A DNA stretch of 17,584 nucleotides from Candidatus Dojkabacteria bacterium UBA2222. GTDB lineage: Bacteria; Patescibacteriota; Dojkabacteria; SC72. The stretch covers positions 1,098 through 18,681 of the forward strand of contig DCUE01000039.1 of NCBI GenBank assembly GCA_002328465.1, in the 5' to 3' direction. This document shows, in pieces, positions 1 to 6,859 of this stretch; positions within the stretch are counted from its first letter, which is position 1, and the number at the start of each line of letters is the position of its first letter. The notes beneath the pieces are model-generated. The model did no database searches, had not been told where the DNA came from, and worked only from the letters and a program-made list of their open reading frames with translations. Made by a program: the position numbers and the translations under genes.

Positions 1-179
1 TAAGGGAATCTGAGGCTTTGGGTTCAGGTTTCGTACTCTCTAATCGAGATTTAGAGATTAGGGGGGCTGGAGATATCTTGGGTAAGAAACAGAGTGGTAC
101 AATTAATTCAGTAGGATACGGATTGTATACACAGCTGTTATATGACGCTATAGAAGAGTTAAGAAAGACTAAGGTATAG
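1..179 (+). CDS. mfd: Mfd-like transcription-repair coupling factor, C-terminal fragment
   Basis: Only the last 58 codons are in the window (frame from position 3, TAG at 177-179). The peptide contains ALGSGFVLSNRDLEIRGAG, then DILGKKQSG and VGYGLYTQLLYDAIEEL. This is the TRG motif region of Mfd, the DNA translocase that removes stalled RNA polymerase and recruits UvrA. RecG has a related motif, but the DLEIRGAG form and the following VGYGLY stretch are typical of Mfd. In well-studied Mfd proteins a C-terminal D7 domain of roughly 150 residues follows this point. Here the reading frame stops only about 15 residues after the LY segment, so D7 appears to be missing. A 57-base gap separates it from dnaX. 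Whether the N-terminal UvrB-like and RNA-polymerase-interaction domains exist cannot be seen. Confidence 0.85.
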   Translation, partial: RESEALGSGFVLSNRDLEIRGAGDILGKKQSGTINSVGYGLYTQLLYDAIEELRKTKV

Positions 180-209
180 ATATATCTGAGGTGTTCAAAT
201 ATTTTTTAC

Positions 210-238
210 TTGTTACCTTTGTATTTCTAGTTTAATAT
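210..238 (+). promoter_or_regulatory. Candidate dnaX promoter (TTGTTA - 17 - TAATAT)
   Basis: TTGTTA lies at 210-215 and TAATAT at 233-238, separated by 17 bases. The downstream ATG at 246 begins only 7 bases after the -10 element, where transcription would be expected to start. This would give a leaderless dnaX message and favours the ATG at 246 over the one at 237, which overlaps the -10 box. AT-rich DNA makes chance matches common, so this is tentative. Confidence 0.35.
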
Positions 239-245
239 GTACATC

Positions 246-1826
246 ATGTCGACTGTCTTGTATAGAAAATATCGTGCCCAGAATTTTGACGAACTTGTTG
301 GTCAGGACCATATTACTAAGATACTTAAAAATGCAGTAAAGGGAGATCAAATATCACATGCTTTTCTCTTTGTTGGTTCTAGGGGTACTGGGAAAACAAG
401 TACTGCAAGAATACTTGCGAAGGCCGTTAACTGTCTTAATCCAAAAAAAGATGGTAACCCATGTAATAAATGTGATGTGTGTGTATCAATCTCAAATGGG
501 AATTTCATGGATTTAATTGAAATAGATGCCGCTTCCAATAGGGGTATTGACCAAATTAGGGAGTTAAAAGAAAGAATAGAGTTTGCACCCTCTAAGGGAC
601 GATTTAAGATATATATAATTGATGAAGTACATATGTTGACCAGCGAGGCCTTTAACGCCCTCTTAAAGACATTGGAGGAGCCCCCAGCTCATGTTGTGTT
701 TGTACTTGCTACTACAGATGTTCATAAACTTCCTCCAACAATACTCTCAAGATGTCAGAGATATGATTTTAGATTAGGTACAGAAGAGGAAATACGCAAA
801 ACACTTAAAAATGTTCTTGACAAAGAGAAATTAAAAATAGAGGAAAAAGGTCTTGATATTGTTGTTAGAAATGCCAGGGGAAGCTATAGGGATGCTCTTT
901 CTTTAATGGATGTTGTGATTAATAGTCAATTAAGGAGTGAAAATGCTAAAGAGATAACAGAGGGAGAGGTGAGAGATGTTCTGGGTATCCCAGAGGTATA
1001 TATGGTTAATGATTTACTCCTTGCATTAGTTACGGGGGATTCTAAAAAGGCATTGGGGTGTATAAAGGAGTTAGAAATCAAAGGTACTAATCTTGTTCAG
1101 TTTACCAATTTTACATTGGAGGTTTTAAGGGAGGTATTGGTTGCAAAGATTTCAGCAAAAGATATAAAGGAGTATGATTTTGCAAAGGGTTTACAATTAA
1201 GGGATATTCTTGAGTTAATTAAGGAGTTTTTAAATGTAGAACGAGAATTGAAGGGTACTACAAATCAGATATTGATATTACAGATGTTAATACCAACTTT
1301 CTCTAAGGAAGAAAATGTTGTAAAAACAACCACCACGGTAAGTAAAAATAAGAGTGATGATGTAAAAAACACCACAATTGTAGAGGGTAAAAGTGAAAGT
1401 GTTAATGTCGTAAATACAGATGTAATAACCCTTAGTATCGATGAAGTTGAAAAGAACTGGAAGAGAGTGGCAGAGGGTATTAAGCCCGTAAATACGCATC
1501 TTTTTGCGTTCTTAGGAGCCTCTAAACCAGTTAGTATTGAAGAGAATGTGTTGTGCATAGAAGTACCATTTAAGTTCTATAAAGATCAAATTGATAGTCC
1601 CGAGAGTAGAGATGCGATAGGTAAAGTAATATTTGAAGTGTTAGGAACTCACTGTAGAGTGAATTGCTCTGTCAATGAGTCTGTTAAGCCCAAACTTCAA
1701 TCTAGTGCAGATGTTGTTCTTAAAAATATTCCAGTAATACAGAAGAAGGAAAGAACAGAGGAGAAGAAATTTGTTGCTAAGAAAAAGATAACAGCCGATG
1801 TAGAAGCAATCTTTGCTGGAATGTAA
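246..1826 (+). CDS. dnaX: DNA polymerase III subunit gamma/tau (clamp-loader ATPase)
   Basis: This is the motor subunit of the clamp loader, which opens the sliding clamp and loads it on primed DNA. The N-terminus MSTVLYRKYRAQNFDELVGQ is the standard family start, so I prefer ATG 246. An in-frame ATG at 237 would add three residues. Counting from 237, visible motifs are Walker A GSRGTGKT (about 47-54), a four-cysteine zinc module (C66, C76, C79, C82), Walker B/DExH IIDEVH (about 127-132) and the sensor/arginine-finger motif SRC (171-173). The AAA+ part and collar domain reach about residue 350. Beyond it lies a Lys/Thr/Val/Ser-rich linker and a C-terminal domain near 405-490 resembling the tau C-terminal region. 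At about 526 residues it is shorter than E. coli tau (643). It heads the conserved dnaX-ybaB-recR cluster. No gamma-type frameshift site was identified. Confidence 0.96.
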   Translation: MSTVLYRKYRAQNFDELVGQDHITKILKNAVKGDQISHAFLFVGSRGTGKTSTARILAKAVNCLNPKKDGNPCNKCDVCVSISNGNFMDLIEIDAASNRGIDQIRELKERIEFAPSKGRFKIYIIDEVHMLTSEAFNALLKTLEEPPAHVVFVLATTDVHKLPPTILSRCQRYDFRLGTEEEIRKTLKNVLDKEKLKIEEKGLDIVVRNARGSYRDALSLMDVVINSQLRSENAKEITEGEVRDVLGIPEVYMVNDLLLALVTGDSKKALGCIKELEIKGTNLVQFTNFTLEVLREVLVAKISAKDIKEYDFAKGLQLRDILELIKEFLNVERELKGTTNQILILQMLIPTFSKEENVVKTTTTVSKNKSDDVKNTTIVEGKSESVNVVNTDVITLSIDEVEKNWKRVAEGIKPVNTHLFAFLGASKPVSIEENVLCIEVPFKFYKDQIDSPESRDAIGKVIFEVLGTHCRVNCSVNESVKPKLQSSADVVLKNIPVIQKKERTEEKKFVAKKKITADVEAIFAGM

Positions 1827-1883
1827 TATTGTAATTATGTATAATCCTAAGTGTGAATATATAAATTTGATTAATATATGTAT

Positions 1884-2174
1884 ATGTTAAATCCAAGGGA
1901 GTTGATAAAGATGCAAATGGAAGCAAAGAAGATGCAGAATAGATTGAGAGAGAAGAAAATTTCAGGTGAGTCCAGAGATGGTATGTTAAAGATATTTATG
2001 AATGGAGCACAAGAGTTTGAAGATATATGGGTAGATGATGATCTAATGGATGTAGAGATGATTGATAGGTTAAAAAAGAATATGAAAGAGGCATTTAAAG
2101 ATTATCAAAAGAAATTACAAAAAGAGATGGCCCAGGATATAGATTTGGACAAGATTAAGGGAATGTTAGGCTAA
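1884..2174 (+). CDS. ybaB: YbaB/EbfC nucleoid-associated DNA-binding protein
   Basis: This is a small protein of about 96 residues and belongs to the family that forms dimers, binds DNA and coats the nucleoid. The N-terminal helix LNPRELIKMQMEAKKMQNRL matches the Lys/Gln/Met-rich first helix of the family. It is followed by the short sheet region (GMLKIFMNGAQEFEDIWVDD) and a C-terminal helix ending DIDLDKIKGMLG. The usual family length is 100-110 residues, so it is complete. An in-frame ATG also exists at 1878, but ATG 1884 gives the family-like start and lies 6 bases after a TAATAT. It lies 57 bases after dnaX and one base before recR, the classic gene order. No Shine-Dalgarno sequence is visible. 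The exact role of the family remains loosely defined. Confidence 0.93.
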   Translation: MLNPRELIKMQMEAKKMQNRLREKKISGESRDGMLKIFMNGAQEFEDIWVDDDLMDVEMIDRLKKNMKEAFKDYQKKLQKEMAQDIDLDKIKGMLG

Positions 2175-2175
2175 T

Positions 2176-2802
2176 ATGTCTGTACTTCCGAAATCTGTTG
2201 AAAATGTAATTGATGAATTTGGTAAACTTCCAGGAATTGGTCCTAAGTCTGCAGCTAGAATGACGTATCATTTTTTAAGATCTCCAAACAAAGATGCAAG
2301 TAAATTGGGTAATGCTCTTTTAGAGATGGATGAAAAAACCAAATTTTGTTCTTCCTGTTTTAATGTTACTGACAAAGATATATGTGATATATGTAGTAGT
2401 ACATTACGGGATCATAGCAAGATATGTATTGTTGAAGAGCCTTTGGATGTAGTTGCTTTTGAGAATTCAGGAATCTTTAATGGCTTGTACTTTGTCTTGG
2501 GTGGTGTAATCTCTCCTGCAGAGGGTGTCACAGCCTCTGAACTGAGGTTTAATGACCTAGAATCAAGAATTAAGTTGGTAATAAATGAGAGTGAGAAAAA
2601 GATTGAATTAATTGTGGCTACTAATCCTAGTCTAGAAGGAGAAGCAACGGCAAGCTATATATTGGATATATTTAATACTTACATTAAAGAGGGTAAAATA
2701 CAGGTAACAAGATTGGCAATGGGTCTTCCAACGGGTGCTGATTTAGAGTATGCAGATAGGTTGACCTTAAAAAGGGCCTTGGAGGGTAGAAGAGATATTT
2801 AA
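2176..2802 (+). CDS. recR: Recombination mediator protein RecR
   Basis: RecR works with RecO (and RecF) to load RecA on SSB-coated single-stranded DNA. The 208-residue length is near the usual ~200. Domains in order are: helix-hairpin-helix with LPGIGPKSAARM (about 18-29), a four-cysteine zinc finger (C58, C61, C70, C73), a Toprim domain beginning ICIVEEPLDVVAF (about 83-95) and the conserved C-terminal segment ADRLTLKRALEGRRDI. All expected motifs are intact. The start follows the ybaB stop by one base, so translational coupling is likely. There is a weak AG-rich stretch (AAGGGA) about 11-16 bases upstream of the start but no strong Shine-Dalgarno. Confidence 0.96.
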   Translation: MSVLPKSVENVIDEFGKLPGIGPKSAARMTYHFLRSPNKDASKLGNALLEMDEKTKFCSSCFNVTDKDICDICSSTLRDHSKICIVEEPLDVVAFENSGIFNGLYFVLGGVISPAEGVTASELRFNDLESRIKLVINESEKKIELIVATNPSLEGEATASYILDIFNTYIKEGKIQVTRLAMGLPTGADLEYADRLTLKRALEGRRDI

Positions 2803-2818
2803 TTAAAATAGTAAAGAT

Positions 2819-2890
2819 ATGAAACTATATTCGACTTTAGATAAAAAGATTGTAGATAAAGCTAATGGCCAAAGTATCCAAAAAATATGA
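2819..2890 (+). other. Possible 23-codon leader ORF overlapping the rnhC start
   Basis: An ATG at 2819 opens a reading frame of 23 codons (beginning MKLYSTLDKKIVDK) that ends at TGA 2888-2890. That stop overlaps the rnhC start in an ATGA arrangement, the geometry seen in translationally coupled genes. No recognisable Shine-Dalgarno precedes it and I do not recognise the peptide. It could be a coupling leader peptide or a chance ORF. Function is unknown. Confidence 0.25.
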
Positions 2891-3786
2891 GCAATCAAAA
2901 TACATTCACAGTAGAATTTGAACAGAGTGAATTCCAGAAAATAAAAGACACCCTAATTGTACATAAATGGATAGAGGAAGAGGATGGAAGTCAGTATGTT
3001 GCTTTTAGACTAAGGAGTCCCAGAGGTTCAATAGCAATAATGTACTTTAGTGGGAAATTGGTGTTCCAAGGAAGCGAAGATTTTACAATGATAATATCTT
3101 CCTTAAAACAGAAAGAAAAAAGACTGGAAGATATATTTAAGCCTCATATAGGTGTTGATGAAGTAGGGAAGGGTGACTATTTTGGACCTTTAGTTGTTGT
3201 TAGCTGTTTTGTAACAGAGGAATTTCTTAAGAGAGTTAAATTACTTGGTTTTGGGGATTCTAAGAAATTTTCGGATGGGAAAATAGAGAACCTTTTTAAT
3301 ATGGTAAAAGATTATCCTTATTATTATTCCTCCATTGTGAATCCCAAAGAGTATAACGAGATGACTGTTAAATATAGGAATGCTTCTTTATTATTAGCCA
3401 AGCAGCACTCCCTAGTTATTGAAAAAGGATTAAAGGACTTAGAGAGCAAGAAGATAGAATGTGAGTATGTGGTTATAGATCAATTCTCTATGTCAAAAAA
3501 CAGAGTATCTGATGAATTGGGGAGTTTAGGGAAGAAATACAAACTTATTCAATATCATAAAGGGGAATCAGATATAGCAGTTGCATGTGCCTCTGTGATT
3601 GCCAGGGGTATATTTCTCGAAGAGTGGAAGAAGATGAATGATAAATACGATTTTCTATTTCCAAAAGGAGCTTCAAATGTAATTGAAAACGCAAAACTTT
3701 TTGTATCAGTACACGGTAGAGAGGAGTTGCCTAATGTTGCAAAGATTAGTTTTAAAACAACAAAAGAGGTCTTGAGTCTTTTTTAA
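2887..3786 (+). CDS. rnhC: Ribonuclease HIII
   Basis: It cleaves the RNA strand of RNA-DNA hybrids, removing R-loops and primer remnants. It is assigned to type HIII rather than HII because of its 299-residue length, an N-terminal TBP-like substrate-binding domain (about residues 5-80) and the motif GVDEVGKGDYFGP (89-101). Catalytic acidic residues are visible as D91, E92, D198 in VVIDQF, and E227 in HKGESDIAVACASVIAR, which corresponds to the HIII-type glutamate. It lies 84 bases after recR, in line with the DNA-maintenance theme of the block. The stop shares the palindrome TTAA with the stop of the convergent gene. No Shine-Dalgarno is visible; the start overlaps a short upstream ORF by ATGA. 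Confidence 0.95.
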   Translation: MSNQNTFTVEFEQSEFQKIKDTLIVHKWIEEEDGSQYVAFRLRSPRGSIAIMYFSGKLVFQGSEDFTMIISSLKQKEKRLEDIFKPHIGVDEVGKGDYFGPLVVVSCFVTEEFLKRVKLLGFGDSKKFSDGKIENLFNMVKDYPYYYSSIVNPKEYNEMTVKYRNASLLLAKQHSLVIEKGLKDLESKKIECEYVVIDQFSMSKNRVSDELGSLGKKYKLIQYHKGESDIAVACASVIARGIFLEEWKKMNDKYDFLFPKGASNVIENAKLFVSVHGREELPNVAKISFKTTKEVLSLF

Positions 3787-4667
3787 GATTTCTTTTTCAA
3801 ATCTTGTTTTATAGATTTAAAGAAGAGGATTGCTAATATAAAAGCTATTGCAATAACAGCTAGCTCAAAAATGAAATTATTAATTTCCATACCAACATAT
3901 TGAGGATTATTATCTATTCCATTATAAACCTCTCCCATGGCAATTCTCTTTAGAAATAAGTCTGTAATGTGCCAATCTTTAACCTCTATATCGTTCTCAA
4001 TTGATTCTCCTGGATATATTTCTTCCTTTTCTGGATTTAGGTATAGGTAAATGGGTTTATAACTATTCTTCTCATTGAAAACATCGATTCTTCCTTGAGG
4101 AGTTAGGAGGTAGTTAGAGCTATTTTTAATGGTGTATCTCAATACAAGGGGGGAGATAAAAGGAATACCTTTCTTAATAATCTTTATCTCTGTTGAATAC
4201 TGCGTAGTTGCTATTCCTTTAACTTCGTTTTCAGTACTGACAATATCTAAAATAATTAACTGAGCTATACTTGTATTTATTTTTACATTTTGATCATCTG
4301 TTACTGGGGTAAGAGCAATAATATTAAAATATGTACCTTCTGCAATATTAGTTAATGGGTATATCTCATATTTAATGGAGAAAGAGGATTTAGCTTTTAC
4401 TGTTATTGTGTCGGTATCTGCTTTAATAAAGATGTTCTTTTTGTCTTCTGAAATTGCGTCGGTCTTAGGGTTATATGCATATGGTGTAATGGATATCTTT
4501 ACATCTGTATTTTCTGTATTACTGTATAGGACTGAACGTTGTTTAGTTTGCCCAGGAGCTAAACTGATTCTTTCAATTCCAGGGTCAATACTACTTGCAA
4601 GAAGTAGGGGAATACCATATACGGTATATATTAATATTACTGTTATTACAATTCTAATGAATTTCAT
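3783..4667 (-). CDS. Membrane-anchored surface protein, DUF916/WxL-interacting-like (short paralogue)
   Basis: This is a 294-residue exported protein of unknown function. It has an N-terminal signal peptide (about 1-25), an extracellular beta-rich domain opening IDPGIERISLAPGQTKQRS (about 27-145), a second beta domain around KNSSNYLLTPQGRIDVFN (about 170-230), one transmembrane helix (about 264-285) and a basic cytoplasmic tail SIKQDLKKKS. The opening 'P-G' strand and the later 'N...LTPQGRI.V.N' strand parallel its upstream neighbour and resemble the DUF916/DUF3324 pair found in WxL-interacting proteins of Firmicutes. This is resemblance by eye, not a database match. Its ATG overlaps the upstream stop as ATGA, indicating translational coupling. 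It ends the four-gene minus-strand operon. Confidence 0.75.
   Translation of the reverse strand: MKFIRIVITVILIYTVYGIPLLLASSIDPGIERISLAPGQTKQRSVLYSNTENTDVKISITPYAYNPKTDAISEDKKNIFIKADTDTITVKAKSSFSIKYEIYPLTNIAEGTYFNIIALTPVTDDQNVKINTSIAQLIILDIVSTENEVKGIATTQYSTEIKIIKKGIPFISPLVLRYTIKNSSNYLLTPQGRIDVFNEKNSYKPIYLYLNPEKEEIYPGESIENDIEVKDWHITDLFLKRIAMGEVYNGIDNNPQYVGMEINNFIFELAVIAIAFILAILFFKSIKQDLKKKS
3785..3810 (+). terminator. Weak hairpin followed by T-rich tract after rnhC
   Basis: AAGATTT (3785-3791) and AAATCTT (3799-3805) form a perfect 7-base stem around a 7-base loop, followed on the plus strand by GTTTTAT. The stem has only one G-C pair, so it is weak. It lies inside the 3' end of the opposing gene, because the two convergent genes have no space between them. 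Confidence 0.3.
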
Positions 4668-5635
4668 TTTTTCTTTTCGATTTTCTTCTTAGTTGTTCTA
4701 ACAATTATAACAAGAAGAAGGGCAGCAATAATAGCGATGATTATCTTCCATGGAATTATCCAGAAAGTTGTTTCTGCATTCAATACTGCAAATCCAGGTT
4801 GGAAGCTCCTATAAGTAACAAATAGTTTAGCTTTTAAGGGCCCAAGTGCAATGGCATTGTTTGGAGATAGGTAGCTAGTTTGTACCCAAGAGTCTTGATA
4901 ATTCCCTGTTGTATCTCTTAATAGACTTTGATTATTCTTGTTAAAAGGTATTCTAGCGACCTCTTGTCTAAAAATATTTTCAATTACAATTTCACCTGTT
5001 GGTGTTATATGAGTATCTCCTAAATTCTTAATTCTAGTTAAGAGGTTTACATTTATTTTCTCATAAGTTTTCTGATCTGCTGTAAATCTAAGTAATTCAG
5101 CATTTTCAATAAATTCATCTCCTATCTGTATTAAGAATGGTGTCCCTGCTGCAAGATTAGCAAATGTTGCAGTTCCACCCTGCTGTAAATCACTTTCGGA
5201 GATTAAGAAAATTTCAACATTAAACTCACCATTAGTAGCATCATTAGGAACTGAAATAGTATATTTTAATTTTGTGTTCTTATTTGGTTCCAATGTTAGA
5301 GTTTCTTTCTCTACTGTAACCCACTTAGAAGCGGAGTAGGGTGCAATTGCATCATCTTCTGGTGTTAATATTATTGCCGTACCAGGTTGATTCTCTATCT
5401 GTTGAAATCCACTTATAAATACCTTATATACTCCACCAATTTGAGATAGATTCCAGAATACTATTTCATCTGTAAAGATTTCTCCAGGGGAAAGTTTAAG
5501 AACTTTAGAGGTTGGTGCCACACCTATGGAAAGTTCTGTTTGACCAAAAGAAGGAGATACGCTTAATAGTAGTATAAATATGGGCAGAAATAATATTCCT
5601 TTATATTTCTTTAACCTTGTTAATATCATGTTCAA
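4664..5635 (-). CDS. Membrane-anchored surface protein, DUF916/DUF3324-like (WxL-interacting protein type)
   Basis: This exported protein has 323 residues. It has a signal peptide (about 13-31, ending near SPSFGQ), a first extracellular domain beginning ELSIGVAPTSKVLKLSPGE (about 34-175), a second domain with NLGDTHITPTGEIVIENIF (about 204-222), a transmembrane helix (about 293-313) and a Lys-rich tail. The PTS...L.PGE opening and the N.G.TH..P.GEI.I.N strand recall the DUF916 and DUF3324 domains of WxL-interacting proteins, which anchor WxL-domain proteins and bind cell wall in Gram-positive bacteria. The gene lies 15 bases after the upstream surface-protein gene and overlaps the next gene by 4 bases, so it is co-transcribed. 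I infer a scaffold or anchor role for the two secreted proteins encoded upstream. Confidence 0.78.
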   Translation of the reverse strand: MNMILTRLKKYKGILFLPIFILLLSVSPSFGQTELSIGVAPTSKVLKLSPGEIFTDEIVFWNLSQIGGVYKVFISGFQQIENQPGTAIILTPEDDAIAPYSASKWVTVEKETLTLEPNKNTKLKYTISVPNDATNGEFNVEIFLISESDLQQGGTATFANLAAGTPFLIQIGDEFIENAELLRFTADQKTYEKINVNLLTRIKNLGDTHITPTGEIVIENIFRQEVARIPFNKNNQSLLRDTTGNYQDSWVQTSYLSPNNAIALGPLKAKLFVTYRSFQPGFAVLNAETTFWIIPWKIIIAIIAALLLVIIVRTTKKKIEKKK

Positions 5636-5650
5636 GTATTATACAAGAAA

Positions 5651-6772
5651 CTAGTAGTAACCACCACATACGAAGTAAACATACTCTGTATAGGAACCAG
5701 AGGTGGCTGCTGCTTGAGCTTTTGCACCGTATGTTACAGTAGATTGTTCAGATGAACCTTGTGTTCCATTCTGATATAAGACCATTTTAGCACCTGAGTA
5801 TAACCTATCTATGGTACCGAAGGTACCGGTAGTTGTATTAACAAAGTTTGTAGTAACAGCAGCTGGATCTCCTGCATCTGGGTCAGAAAGAGTCATTCCA
5901 AAACCGTATACTGCAGCATTGGTCAAATCGAGAGTTGCTGTTGCACCAGAGGGTATTAAGGTTGTCCCATTCCAAAGACCTGCATCATTGGTACCATCTC
6001 CTGTTCCATATACCGCCCAGTAATATCCAGAACTTGTTGTTGAGGTACTAATAGTATGTGTACCGGTTGCATATGTACCACCTGGGTAAAGAGTACCAAG
6101 ATTTACAGAGTTCGAACTAATCGTACATACTACACTTGGAACATCAGATACTAGAGCACTTACGACAACAACATCGTCAGTTACAAGATATATTTTGAAA
6201 GATTTAGAATCAACTGGAGTACCAGCAAGATTTGCACTAATAGTTACGATATGTTCACCTGCGGTATCATCAGTTCCTAAGACTCCTGCAGCAGAACCAT
6301 TTGCTAATTTAACACCATATGTTGTTCCCGCACTTAATGCACCTACATTACTAATAGTTATTTTATCGACGGTTCCAGCACCTCCTTGGGTACATGCTGC
6401 AGTTAGGGAAGTTCCAGAGTTTGGTAAGCCAGTATCAATTTGCCAGTTAGTTCCCGAGAGATCTGCTGCTGAGCTTGCTGTAGAAGTTACCGTTAGAGCT
6501 CCTGTAGTCCTACACCACATTGAGTCATCGGCATCTGGGAATTCGATTGTGACTGTTCCACCAGAGCTTATTGCACTGGCAGTATCTATTGCTACAATCA
6601 TTTCCACGACCTGTCCAGTTCCACCATTTAGATTCACTTTTATTCTACTCATAAAAACATAAACAGCAGCTAATGTTGCTGCTTGTGTTGTTGCAAGTAA
6701 CAAGAAAGAGACAAAGAAAACCAAAACAAACGTAGGTACCAGAAACTTGAGTGTAGACAAGAGCTTTTTCAC
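5651..6772 (-). CDS. Secreted Gly/Ser/Thr/Ala-rich surface protein with WxL-like C-terminal domain
   Basis: This protein has 373 residues and a GTG start (6772-6770). No ATG fits in frame before an upstream stop. It has a basic N-terminus and hydrophobic signal segment (about 9-32), and an Ig-like N-terminal domain (about 36-195) with SSGGTVTIEFPDADD, a strand I associate with secreted Patescibacteria proteins. The C-terminal domain (about 212-373) ends TEYVYFVCGGYY. There are four cysteines (C87, C127, C216, C369). It has no C-terminal membrane helix or LPxTG-like sorting signal. The C-terminal domain aligns by eye with that of the upstream protein. Two 60-base stretches of this gene are about 45% G+C, clearly richer than its neighbours, and may reflect codon choice for high expression. 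An S-layer or abundant coat protein is possible but unproven. Confidence 0.8.
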   Translation of the reverse strand: MKKLLSTLKFLVPTFVLVFFVSFLLLATTQAATLAAVYVFMSRIKVNLNGGTGQVVEMIVAIDTASAISSGGTVTIEFPDADDSMWCRTTGALTVTSTASSAADLSGTNWQIDTGLPNSGTSLTAACTQGGAGTVDKITISNVGALSAGTTYGVKLANGSAAGVLGTDDTAGEHIVTISANLAGTPVDSKSFKIYLVTDDVVVVSALVSDVPSVVCTISSNSVNLGTLYPGGTYATGTHTISTSTTSSGYYWAVYGTGDGTNDAGLWNGTTLIPSGATATLDLTNAAVYGFGMTLSDPDAGDPAAVTTNFVNTTTGTFGTIDRLYSGAKMVLYQNGTQGSSEQSTVTYGAKAQAAATSGSYTEYVYFVCGGYY

Positions 6773-6827
6773 AAATGGCAGTTTAAAAATTTATAATTCA
6801 TATATACTCTTTTTTGCTATATATTAG

Positions 6828-6856
6828 AGATTACATTTAATATTTTCCTCTGTCAA
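6828..6856 (-). promoter_or_regulatory. Candidate internal promoter with consensus TTGACA
   Basis: On the minus strand a perfect -35 TTGACA (plus coordinates 6851-6856) is followed after 17 bases by TAATCT (6828-6833), preceded by TG. The -10 match is weak. It lies in the 87-base gap between the two surface-protein genes and would give the Gly/Ser/Thr-rich protein its own transcript, with a leader of about 50 bases. Confidence 0.4.
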
Positions 6857-6859
6857 GAG

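Noticed and set aside
1..179. RecG rather than Mfd
   Set aside because: RecG shares the TRG motif, but DLEIRGAG followed by SVGYGLY is the Mfd form. Some doubt remains because the rest of the gene is outside the window.
2819..2890. Frameshifted N-terminus of rnhC
   Set aside because: The rnhC frame from 2887 already contains a complete N-terminal TBP-like domain, so no missing part needs to be supplied by the short upstream frame.
6195..6662. 155-codon open frame on the plus strand, antisense to the Gly/Ser/Thr-rich surface protein
   Set aside because: It is a by-product of the low-complexity codons of the opposite gene. It has no family motif and no sensible start context, and the minus-strand gene has a signal peptide and a clear operon setting.
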